From: Avena insularis
Taxonomy: Eukaryota; Streptophyta; Magnoliopsida; Poales; Poaceae
Reading direction: 5' to 3'
Assembly: GCA_023614405.1 (NCBI GenBank)
Contig: CM042685.1
Span: 86,914,684 to 86,978,683 of the forward strand
DNA: 64,000 nucleotides
The notes below the pieces were generated by a model, which did no database searches, was not told the DNA's origin, and was given only the letters and a program-made list of their open reading frames with translations. The translations under genes and the position numbers were made by a program. Of the stretch, positions 23,609-34,548 are shown one piece after another (the stretch's first letter is position 1; each line of letters begins with the position of its first letter).

Positions 23609-26070
23609 TACCACTTACTTTTAGGTTAAAATTTTACCAGTGTGGTGGGAGTACATTTTACATAAAGGACCTAAAAAAGGGAAAATTACATCGAATTTCC
23701 ATACATTTAACACAAAGGGCCCTAAAATAATTCAGCAAGGAAAACATTAGGGTTCAGATCCTTCTCTAGAGAGCAGCTGATCAAAGCATACTCTTCTAAA
23801 TACTACTTTCTCTTCGATTGTTTTCAAAATAGGGCCATATTTGTCGGCATGCAAATTCTTGGATATTGGGATCATCAATATAAAGTATGATGTATATATG
23901 GCTATGACCTTGGTCCTTCGGATTGAAATCCAAGAATGTTCATACTAATTGACAAATAAGCTTAAATTCATTTAGATCTTAACACTTAATTTTAGGTTGC
24001 AATTTTACATGTGCAGTGGTAGTGCATTTTACATCGAGGACCTAAAAAAGGGAAAAATAGATCGATGTCCATACATTTAGCACAAAGGGCCCTAATATAA
24101 TTAAGCAAGGAAAACAGTTGGGTTCAGATCCTTCTTCTTGAGAGTCCAGCCGATCGAGGCATACTCTTCATGCTACTTCCTCTTCAATTTTTTTCAAAAT
24201 ATGGCTAGATTTCACGGCCTACAAATTCTTGGATATGGGATCATCAATGTAAAGTATGATGTAGATATGGCCATGACCTTGGTAATTCTGCTTTAAATCC
24301 AAGAATGTTCACACTCATTGAGAACTAAGCTTAAATTTGTTTATATTTTACCACTTAGTTTTAGGTTAAAATTTTACATGTGCAGGGGTAAATTTTACAT
24401 CGAGAACCTAAAAAAGGAAACTTGTATTAAAGTACATACATTTTACATCGAGAGCAACTGATGGAGGTATACTAACTCTTCATGTTACTTCCTCTTGGAT
24501 TATTTTCAAAATAGGGATAGATTTGTCGGCGTGCAAATTCTTGGATATGGGATCATCAACATAAAGTAAGATGTAGATATGGCCATGACCTTGGTCGTTC
24601 GGCTTGAAATCCAAGAATGTCCATTCTTGTTGATAACTAAGCTTAAATTTGTTTAGATCTTACCACTTATTTTTAGGTTAAATTTTATACGCATGGTGGG
24701 AGTATATTTTTCTTCAAAGATATAAAAAGAACCAACAACGAGGTCCATACACTTAGTACAGAGGGCCCTAGAATAATTAAGAAAGGAAAACAGTTTGGTT
24801 TGGCTCCTTCTCGAGAGAGCGGCTCATCGAACCATACGCTTCATGCCACTTCCTCTTCGATTGTTTTCAAGATATGGCCAGATTTGACGCTTTGCAAAAT
24901 CTTGAACGATATGGGATCATTAACCCAAAGTGCGATGTAGATATGGCCATGGCCTTGGCCATTCGTCTTTAAATCTTAGAATGTTTATACTCATCAACAA
25001 CTAAGCTTAAATTCGTATAGATTTTACCACTTACTTTTAGTTTAGAATTTTAAACGGGCGGTGGCAGTACATTTTTCATCAAGGACCTAAAAAGAAGGAA
25101 AATTACATCGAGGTCCATACATTTGCATAGAGGACCCTAAAATAATTAAGCAAGGAAATTACACGCATCTGTTTCATTAGGGACTAAGCAAGGAAAACAA
25201 TCGGGTTCGGCTCCTTCTCAAGAGAGCAACTGATCGAGGCATACTAGCTCTTCATGCTACTTCCTCTTCGATTGTTTTCAAAATATAGCTATATTTGTCG
25301 GCATACAAATTCTTGGATATGGGATCATCAAAATAAAAGATGTAGATATGTCCATGACCTTGATCATTAGGCTTGAAATCCAAGAATGTCCATACTCGTT
25401 GACAACTACACTTAAATTCTTTTAGATCTTACCGATTATTTTTAGATTAAATTTTACATGCGTGGTGGGAGTATATTTTTATTCAAAGATATAAAAAGAA
25501 CCAAAATTACATCGAATTCCATACACTTAGCACATAGAGCCCTAGAGTAATTAAGCAATGAAAACAGTCGGGTTCGGCTCCTTCTCGAGAGAGCAGCTCA
25601 TCGAAACATACTCTTCACGCCACTTCCTCTTCGATTGTTTTCAAGATATGGCCAGATATGACGCAATGCAAAATCTTGGATATGGGATGATCAACACAAA
25701 GTGCGATGTAGATATGGAAATGGCCTTTGTCGTTCGGCTTGAAATATAAGAATGATCATACTCATCGACAACTAAGCTTAAATTTGTTTAGATTTTACCA
25801 CTTACTTTTAGGTTAGAATTTTACATGGGCTCTCGGAGTACATATTAATCAAGGACCTAAAATAGGGGGAATTACATTGAGGTCCATATATATAACACAA
25901 AGGGCCCTAAAATAATTAAGCAAGTAAAAAAGTCGGGTTCGGATCATTCTCGAGATACTAGTCGATCGAGCCATCCTCTTCATGATACTTCATCTCTTGG
26001 TTGTTTTCAAAACATGGACACATTTGCCAGCATGCAAATTCTTGGATATGGGGTCATCAACACAAAGTAT

Positions 26071-26581
26071 GATGTTTGATTGCTTTCCTAATAAGGACCG
26101 AAATTTTTACATGCAAATTATTAGCAAGATGTGAAATATTTCAAAAAGAACCTCCATGGTTTTCGATATATAGAATGCTTGGTGGGTACTACCATCAAAA
26201 GATATTTTATTTGTAGAACTTTGAGAGAAATTTACCACATACTTTTAGGTTAAAATTTCACCTAACATTGAGAACAGAGCTTAAATTCGTTTAAATGGGC
26301 GAACTTAGTTAGGAAGCTTAAGAACTTGTTAAACTTGGTGTAAACGAAAGTGAAACATGGTCCAAACTGTGTCTCGATAATGGGCTTGTGGTATTCTGAG
26401 CCATATTCTTCGTACATGCTTTAATTTAAAGGAAAACACATTCTTTTGACAATGAAAATACACAAATGTTTTTTTCCTAAAAGTTGAAAAACTCCCATTA
26501 TTTGTAGTATTATGGTTCACCATGCCAAGATGCACCGATCTAACAAACATCGGAACATTTCCATAGAGTATTATGTACATA
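26071..26581 (+). repeat. Divergent block of the array, copy 2
   Basis: Close match to 21867-22380. It is interrupted at 26582 by the Helitron-like insertion. Confidence 0.8.
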
Positions 26582-26948
26582 CTAGTAATTAGTACGTGCA
26601 AAAGCACGTTACATAGTACTTAAGTAAGGGTAGAAAATACTTGTGTCTATGTAGAACCTGAATAAAAAATGGGAAAAGAAGATGGAGAGAAGGAACGAAA
26701 CATCTAGAGGAAGCTAGGGACTACAGTCTCCGTTGTTTTTTCTTTTTGGAATTTACAGTTTCCGCTGGGTCCCAAGTAGTCAGGTACGGACCTATCCAAC
26801 ATGTGGTGTGAATCCCTGCATTTCTAGCCCTAGGATACAAATGATCCGACGGTTCTAATTGTTCCTAACTTACATGTTCAGAATGTGAACCGTTAGATTG
26901 AAATGATCCAACAGCTACAATTCATCTCTATTGGTACACTATATAGGA
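26582..26948 (-). mobile_element. Small non-autonomous Helitron
   Basis: On the - strand it starts TCCTATATAGTGTACC (26948) and ends with a hairpin ACGTGC-TTTT-GCACGT, 8 to 10 bases of spacer, then CTAG at 26582-26585 followed by T. This is the Helitron 3' end rule (hairpin, then CTRR, insertion next to T). The two sister blocks at about 22355 and 43025 read straight through (TATTATGTACATATATGGCC) without it, which gives natural empty sites. Length is 367 bp, with no coding capacity. There is no clear target duplication, as expected; a few TA steps differ on the right side. Confidence 0.7.
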
Positions 26949-27600
26949 CTATATATATGGCCATATATTCACCCATGTTGTTCGTCTTGAAGCCTAAGAA
27001 TACTCATACAATGTAGGGCATATTGCCAAGTGGATCTATGTTTTTAAATGTTGTGAAGACTAGTGATTGTCAACATGCAAATGCTTAGCAAGAAGTCAAA
27101 TCTTTCAAAAATCTCATTGGTGGATAACGTCAAAAGATAACCGTAGAACTTGCTTCACGAGAAAATAAATCACTCCTCACTTTCGAACCAGCTTGATATG
27201 GGTCTGCCTGGTGCTTCCTCTTACTAGGGAGTAATGAATGGAGGTGGAGTAGTTGGGGGTAGGAAGATTGTCCAAATCATAGTGGTGTCCCCCAAAAAAA
27301 TAAAAATAAAAGAACATAATGGTGTGCATCCAATGCAATGGGACACCCCTTGTCCACCATTTTAAGTAGTACTAGTACTACGCATGGCGATATATTGACT
27401 ATCCTACCCCCGGAAATTTACTAGTTACTACTCACTCTATGTGTACCTCGTGTCAGGAACTCATCGTAGCTTTGCTCTGACATCGTACTGCCTTCAAATC
27501 CTCCTCTTCGCTGCTCTCGCGCTGCCTCCGCTATGCTCTCGGTCCCATCTCCCTCCTAGTTTTTTAATAGGGGAAAACTCCAAGTGGCAATATTGTTTAG
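26949..27600 (+). repeat. Rest of the divergent block, copy 2
   Basis: 26949-27140 matches about 43030-43170 (GTTGTGAAGACTAGTGATTG), and 27145-27600 matches 22381-22866. The first short monomer of the next block follows. Confidence 0.65.
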
Positions 27601-27736
27601 CATGACAAGATTTTACGACCACATACTTTTAGGTTAGAATTTTAAACCATCGGTAGGAGTACCTTTTAGACCAAGGACCTAAAAAGGAGAAAAATTACAT
27701 CGAGGTCCATACACCTAGCACAAAGGACCCTAAAAT

Positions 27737-29086
27737 TGTTGGGAATATGCCCTAGAGGCATTCATGTATGATGATATTTCCCATTGTATTCATACAGATA
27801 TTAAGTTGTCCTTGTATAAACATCTGATGTGTATCATTGAATATGTGATTCAGTTGTGGAACTATGCATTCATGTTGTTTGTACTAAATATCCTAGGTCA
27901 TAGAAATTGTGAAGGACACACAACTTAGACCAATGTGAAAGTCGGCTTGATGACTCGGTTCCACTTGTCATGGGCATGGAGATGCTATTCCGACTTACAT
28001 AGTGTCGGCAAAAGAGTTTAGCGAGTCGTATTGACCCATATTGAGGTACAATGAACAAGTTGTCATTTGTATATCTCAAACAATGTAATCCTTAGACCTG
28101 AGGTTGTTGCATAGTCCGAGTTGAGGATCACCGACTTAGGTTCTATCAAACGTTGATCCATAACTCGGCAGTTATAAAGGCAGAGTTCAGGTTGACTGAG
28201 AATCAAGCTACGTTATGTGAATAACCAAGATGGGATTTTGCCCCTCCACTTGGAGAGATATTCTCTGGGCCCTCTCGGATGATATGATTTGGAAAGCATG
28301 GCCATGCACGACTCGGTTAAGTGTTAACCGAGGCGATCGACTAAGAGTTAGTCGGATGAATCACTTATGTCAGATCGAGAAGAGAGTCAAATATTTAAGG
28401 GATGACAAATATTCGCCTATAGTCTGACAAGGTATATCTTGAGGCAAAAGGGACTCGAATGCAAGTCGCACTAGAAAGGCAAGTCATCATGACACTTTGG
28501 TACTTGGGAGTCGGCACGTTCTTCTAGGAGCCGCTACCGACTGATTGATTGAGAGTCGGTCTCCAATCGTATCCAAGTAGCCATGAGCCTGTGGGGTCAC
28601 ACACTTAAGATCGGGAGCAAGTTCGTATTGGATCTGAACTGGAAATCTGGTTGGGTTGGACCAGAGCCGGATTTGGACTGAGTCAGTGAGTCGGACTCAT
28701 GTAGACTAATATTATATGGGCCAATAGCGGAGCCCATGTTCACTCCCTATATATAGTGGGGCGCAGAAACCCAGGAGGGTTGATGTGTTCGTTCATTCCT
28801 TGTGTTGGAAACCCTAGCTCCACAGCAGTCCAGCCGTCATACTGAACCTAGCAGTTCACCGCTGGCGCTCCTCCTTCTACATGTGGATACCAGCAGCGGT
28901 GATGTACGATCAGCACCAAGACGATCGGACCAGATCGTGAGGACTGCACTTCATTCAATAGACGTGCTTTATCAATTCTGCAACTTTGTGTCTAGTGGCA
29001 TTCCTCGTGGCCTTCTACCTCAGCTAGATCTTGGGATCACCACGTTAGGGGAAAAGTTTTGTTTTATCTATGTGATGTTTTGGTGG
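27737..29086 (+). repeat. 5' LTR of the copia element
   Basis: About 1.35 kb, alignable with 34330-34548 plus 39111-40249 from TGTTGGGA to the word GATCTTGGGATCACCA. The last about 15 bases differ from the 3' LTR end, so the right limit is set by equal distance from the TATA box. A clean primer site after it was not recognised. Confidence 0.75.
28749..28756 (+). promoter_or_regulatory. TATA box of the copia 5' LTR
   Basis: TATATATA in CACTCCCTATATATAGTGG, about 1.01 kb into the LTR. The 3' LTR has the same box at 39912-39919. Confidence 0.65.
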
Positions 29087-30355
29087 TCTACCTATGACAT
29101 AGATCGGTTTTGTACGATTTTGATTGGATCAACTGTACTCGGAGAATGGTAGATTTGATTTCCATGATCATACTACTGAGGTCGTGGAACGACATACCCC
29201 TACCGGTTGGTTTCTGCCATTGGGGTAGACTGTGACACGTAAATCCAGAAGCAGTGATCGAAGATCAAAATAGTTTGATCCACTCGGAATGATGGTCGGA
29301 ATCCATGTTCGGAATGTAAATGATATCTATGTTTTCCGAAATATCGTCGGGCGCTGCCTGAACCCGCGAGGGGCGCTACCCCTTCGATCCCGTCCCTCGA
29401 TCCGGCTAGCGAGACTGCCGGCTTCGCCATGTCGTAGCGCCTTAGATATCGTTGCGAGTTTCACAACGCCGGTAGATAGCATATCTTTGCCTAACTTGTT
29501 TTTGCAGGAAGTTGTGAATGGTATGGTTCATGTGCATGTGATGTATGTGTGTAATCCATACGTGATCTGTGAATCATGGTTTTCTTAGCCGGCTAGAGCC
29601 TAGGTGCTATCATTTTATTATACAACGACCTGCATGTCGGATTATCTATGTAATTTACTTTACTAAGCTAGTGTAGCTGTTTGGAGAACCCGGATGGCAT
29701 GCAAGTCGATGTTTATGTCGGCGACATGGAGTAAGACGACAAGTGACAAGACTTGGCATGAGTCGGATTACAGGCTTTGTGAGATGGAGATCGCCATGAA
29801 GAGATTCATACCATTTCACATTATAATTGCTTTATTTGTGTTGTTGATATGTCTCTGTTTTACCTCCATTAGATACTCGGTAAAATTTAATCCCTCAAAG
29901 AAGGTCTAGTCGGTTTTCCCGCCAGTGTTTGCACCATCACAAGTCGTACATTTTTGGTAGTGGGATCATAAAATTGAGGTGCTTCCAATTCTTTCCGAGT
30001 AGGTGGGTTCGATTTGGACTCTTACTGCGGAAACATTCGGTAAGCTAGACGGTTCTATCACAACAGTTGTGGGGATTGGGGAAAATTCGGACGGGAGACG
30101 GGGCATGTGATGCCACCCGACCAACATGAGTCGTATAAGATACGATTGACAAGGAGTTGTCTACCTAGATCACTTGACGACTAGCGGTGATGCTAAAGCT
30201 CACTAGCCGACTTGCTTATTTGGGATCCTGAATCACTAAGTAACCATCGGAGGGGTGTTGGTTCTAGTGGGAGCATAAAATATTAAAGTGTTTAATATGC
30301 TTTCTCTTTTATGAATACATGTATTAAGTATTTTGCATATTTTCTGTTGTAGATC
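29087..30355 (+). other. Leader of the copia element
   Basis: About 1.27 kb between LTR and gag, without supported ORFs. It is unusually long for a copia leader and may include LTR-like or acquired sequence. TATTTTCTGTTGTAG just before gag looks like a splice acceptor. Confidence 0.45.
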
Positions 30356-31235
30356 TTGGCACCAAGTAGCAGTCACTCTCAGATATCCGATTTTGCTTTG
30401 AGAACCATTCTTGAGAAAGATAAACTGAACGACACTAATTTTACCAATTTGATATCGAAATTTGAGAGTTGTTCTCAAACAAGAAAAAAAGGACCATGTC
30501 CTAGACAACCCACTTCCAGATGAGCCGAATGAGAATGCGACTGTCGCTGCCACCAATGCCTACCATCGGGCTAAGAATGAGTCCACGAATATTAGCTTTC
30601 TTATTCTTGGTCACATGTAACCGTACTTGTAAAAGAATTTCGAGAATGTTGAGGCCTACGATATGATCAAAAGCCTCAAAAGTATGTTCCAGGCTCAAGC
30701 CAAGACTGAGAGGTATCAAGTCTCTCAGGCTTTGCTGAGTTGCAAGCTTAAGGATGGTGATCCACTGAGTCCGCATGTGATCAAAATGGTTGGTTACGTG
30801 TAGTCTCTAGAGAGGCTTGGCTACCCCATTAGCGAATAGTTCGCTATGGATATAATTCTGAACTCTCTTCCTAGTGTGTATGGTCAGTTCATTTCGAACT
30901 ACCACATGCATGGTATGGATAAGAAGCTCACTGAATTGCATGGGATGCTCAAGCAGGCAGAGGCGGATCTCAAGAAGGGCGCCAGTCAAGTGTTGATGGT
31001 GCAGAATAAGGCTAAGTTCAAGAAGAGTTCTTGGACTAAGAAGAAGGCTAAGTCAGGAGTAAAGCAGGCTCCGGACCCGGTCCCAAGCGCTTCCTCAGGG
31101 ACTAAGCCATCTCCTTCAGCCGGATCCACTTGCTTCTACTGCAAGGCGGATGGCCACTGGAAGAGGAACTGCAGCAAGTATTTGGCCGACAAAGCCATGA
31201 GTGGAGGTATGACTTCCGACTCAAGTACACTTGTT
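30356..31235 (+). pseudogene. copia gag, broken
   Basis: Capsid and nucleocapsid protein of the element. The start position holds TTG instead of ATG at 30356, then APSSSHSQISDFALRTI. A frameshift near 30453 and several stops (for example after GHM near 30619 and just before 30846) break the frame. From 30846 the frame is open: LNSLPSVYGQF, a lysine-rich basic stretch, and a CCHC zinc knuckle CFYCKADGHWKRNC at 31131-31172 (C-X2-C-X4-H-X4-C), which binds RNA in this family. Confidence 0.85.
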
Positions 31236-34200
31236 TGCAATGTTATAGACATTTATCTTGCTGATGCACCTAGTAGTTCTTGGTTATATGATACCGAATC
31301 AGTTATTCACATCTGCAACTCGTTGTAGGGACTGGTAAGAACTAGGAGCGTAGCAATAGGCGAGGTTGATATTCGAGTCGTCAACAAAGCGAGAGTCGCT
31401 GCGTTGGAAGTCGGCACGATGCAACTTCATTTACCTTCCGGATTCATTATGGAACTGAATAATTGTTATTATGTTCCAGTGCCCAGTCAAAACATTATTT
31501 CTGCTTCATGTTTGATGAGGAAAGGCTATGAGTCGAATATCAAGAATAATGGTTGTTCTTTCTATTTGAATGATATGTTTCACGCCTTTGCACCCGTCCA
31601 TGAAGGGTTATTTATTTTGAATCTTGATGGTGAGTCGGTTTATAACATAAATGTTAAAAGGTTGAAACCAAATGATCTGAATATGACTTAATTTTAGCAT
31701 TGTCGGCTTGGTCACATAAGTTGGAAATGCATGAATAAGCTCCATGATGATGGACTCCTAACTTCGTTCGACTTGGAGTCATTCGAGACATGCGAATCTT
31801 GCCTACTTGGCAAAATGACCAAGACACCTTTTGCAAAGAGTTGTGAAAGGGCGTCCGACTTGTTGGGACTAGTACATAGTGATGTATGTGGACCAATGAG
31901 CACGACAGCCAGGGGTGGTTATGAATACTTCATTACCTTCACTAATGATTTGAGTAGGTATGGATATATCTACTTGATGAAACATAAGTCGGAAGCCTTT
32001 GAAAAGTTCAAAGAATTCCATAATGAAGCACAGAATCAACACGGAAAGAAAATAAAGTTTCTTCGGTCGGACCGAGGTTGCGAGTACATGAGCCATGAGT
32101 TTGATGACCATTTGAAAAGTTGCGTAATAGTTCCTCAACTTACTCCGCCAGGAACGCTGCAAAGGAACTGTGTTTCGGAAAGGCGGAATCGGACCTTGTT
32201 GGACATGGTACGATCAATGATGAGTCGGACAGATCTGCCTTTATCATTTTGGGGTTATTTTCTAGAAACAGCGGCATTCACACTAAAAAAAGTACCATCA
32301 AAGTCGCTAGAGAAGACACCGCATGAGATGTGGACAGGCAAAAAGCCGAGTTTGTCTTTTTTTAAGATTTGGGGTTGTGAAGCATTTGTCAAGCGACTTC
32401 AGTCGGGCAAGCTTACGGCCAAGTTGGATAAGTGTATTTTCGTGGGGTATCCAAGGTAAATCTTGGGTTAATACTTCTACAACCGAGAAGAGGGCAAAGT
32501 GTTTGTCGCTCAGAACGGTGTCTTCCTTAAGAAAGAGTTTCTTAGTCAGGGAGTCAATGGGAGCACGGTGTAGCTCGAGAAATTCGAGAGGAACCGGATA
32601 GTAGCGAGTCGGCAAAAACCTTGGACGTTGAGCTGGTCGTGGTAGCTGAGCCAGCAGCAGCACCTGTACTACGAAGATCGGCGAGATTACGAAGTGTTCG
32701 TGATGTATTACTGTTAGACAGTGATGAGCCGGCAAATTATTTGGAAGCGATGGTGGGATCTGATTCCGAGTCATGGCTTGGATCCATGAGATCCGAGTTA
32801 AAGTACATGGATGAAAATCAAGTTTGGAACTTGGTTGATCTGCCAAAAGGTGCAAGACCCATCGAGTGCAAATGGGTCTTTAAGAAGAAAACTGATATGG
32901 ATGGAAATGTTTCCGTCTATAAAGCATGTCTTGTCATGAAGGGGTTCCAAAAATTTCAAGGAGTTGATTACGACGAGACCTTCTTACCCGTTGCGATGCT
33001 TAAATCAGTTTGGATCATGTTAGCTATAGCAGCCTATTTCAACTATGAGATATGGCAGATGGATGTCAAAACGGCTTTCCTTAACGGAAATTTAACCGAG
33101 GACGTGTATATGATACAGCCCGAGGGTTTTGTCGATCTGGATACTGCTGACAAAGTGTGCAAACTTTAGAAATCCATTTATGGGTTGAAGCAAGCATTCC
33201 GGAGTTGGAATATTCTCTTTGATGAGGTAGTCGAATTGTTTGGCTTCATCGAGAGTGGTCATGATTCTTGTTTATACAAGAAGTTTAGTGGGAGCAAAGT
33301 AAACTTTCTAATCTTATATGTGGATGACATATTATTGATTGGAAATGATGTCCAGATGTTGCAAGGAACCAAGGAATCATTGGAAAGGAGTTTCTCAAAA
33401 GACTTGGGTGAGGCAACATATATTCTCGGAATCCGGATCTATAGACATATATCAAGAAGACTCATTGGATTGAGTCAGATTACTTATTTGGACAAAGTGT
33501 TGAAGAAGTTCAACATGGAATCGTCTGAGAAGGGGTTATTACCAATGTCCCATGGTGTAAAACTTAGCAAGACTCAGTGTCCTTCGACGACTGATGAGCG
33601 AAGTCGAATAAGTGCGATTTCGTATGCTTCTGCAGTCGGATCCATCATGTATGTCATGATTTGTACTAGACCGGATGTTTCATATGCTCTAAGTGTTGTG
33701 AGCAGATACCAGGATGATCCTGGAGAAATCCACTGGACAGTGGCTAAAAATATCCTAAAGTACTTGAGAAGGACTAAGTATATGATTTTGGTTTATGGAG
33801 GTGAAGATGAACTCACTGTAAAGGGTTACACAGATGCGAGTTATCTTACCGACTCTAATGATTCTCGTTCGCAATCAGGATACGTCTTTATTATAAACGG
33901 AGGTGATGTGCGCTAGAAGAGTTCCAAGCAAAAGACTGTGTCTGCATTTACAACAGAGGCTGAGTATATTGTCGCCTCGGAGGAAGCAAAGGAAGTTGTT
34001 TGTATGAGTAATTTCCTCATGGATCTTGGTGTGTTTTAGGGCTCTTCCAATCCATTAGACATGTATTATAACAACAACAGTGCTATTGCACAAGCCAAGG
34101 AACCTATACTACACCCGAAGAACAAGCACATACTCATGTAGTAACATGATTAGCCAGTTCGTGGATCAGGGTGATATCAAGTTATGCAAGGTACACACAT

Positions 34201-34294
34201 ATGCAAATATTGCGGATGCGTTGACAAAGCCGCTACCGCAGCCAAAGCATGAGGCGCACCTAAGAGATATGGGCATTAGATGCCTAGACATGTG
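31236..34294 (+). pseudogene. copia pol (protease, integrase, reverse transcriptase, RNase H), broken
   Basis: Protease: WLYDTES near 31282-31300, where the usual glycine of DTG/DSG is glutamate. Integrase: zinc finger residues HCRLGH and CESCLLGK, then the catalytic triad D (31881), D (32070) and E (32178), with exactly 35 residues between the last two. Reverse transcriptase: ECKWVFKKK (about 32857), WQMDVKTAFLNG (about 33054) and YVDD at 33317-33328. RNase H: GYTDAS (about 33826) and TEAEY (about 33955). Breaks include TAG at 31326-31328, a stop near 31689, a frameshift between 32459 and 32621, TAG after 33166, TAG at 33914-33916 and TAG near 34037. Domain order confirms copia. No activity is expected. 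Confidence 0.92.
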
Positions 34295-34313
34295 ATGTCC
34301 AAAGATTGACTCT

Positions 34314-34329
34314 AGTGCAAGTGGGAGAC
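34314..34329 (+). other. Polypurine tract of the copia element
   Basis: AGTGCAAGTGGGAGAC lies directly before the 3' LTR start TGTTGGGATATTC at 34330. Confidence 0.75.
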
Positions 34330-34548
34330 TGTTGGGATATTCTCTAGAGGTAATCATGTATGATGATATTTCCCATTATATTCATAAAGATATTAAGTTG
34401 TCATTGTATAAACATCCGATGTGTATCATTGAATATGTGATTCAGTCGTGGAACTATAAATTCATGTTGTTTGTACTAAATATCCTTGGTCATAGAGGTT
34501 GTGTTGGACACACAACTTAGACCAATGTGAAAGTCGGCTTGATGACTC
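34330..34548 (+). repeat. 3' LTR of the copia element, left part
   Basis: Matches 27737-27957 of the 5' LTR and ends in GATGACTC, where the reverse solo LTR was inserted. The last five bases, gactc (34544-34548), are the target duplication. Confidence 0.9.

Larger units (their letters stand above)
19068..27736 (+). repeat. Satellite array, left part (long and short monomers in higher-order blocks)
   Basis: Head-to-tail copies of an AT-rich unit. Anchor word ACCACTTACTTTTAGGTT (or close) recurs near 19068, 19424, 19786, 20154, 20526, 20892, 21228 and 21597, a period of about 365 bp. After a divergent block (21867-22866) come three short units of about 237 bp, then long units near 23609, 23983, 24349, 24659, 25025, 25431 and 25795, then a second divergent block (26071-27600) and the start of another short unit that is cut by the copia element at 27737. 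Conserved words include CATGCAAATTCTTGGATATG and GATATGGCCATGACCTTGG. Scattered short ORFs are by-products. I do not recognise the family. Confidence 0.9.

Noticed and set aside
19068..27736. CRISPR-like array
   Set aside because: The repeats are contiguous 240-370 bp monomers with gradual divergence, with no spacers; this is a plant satellite.
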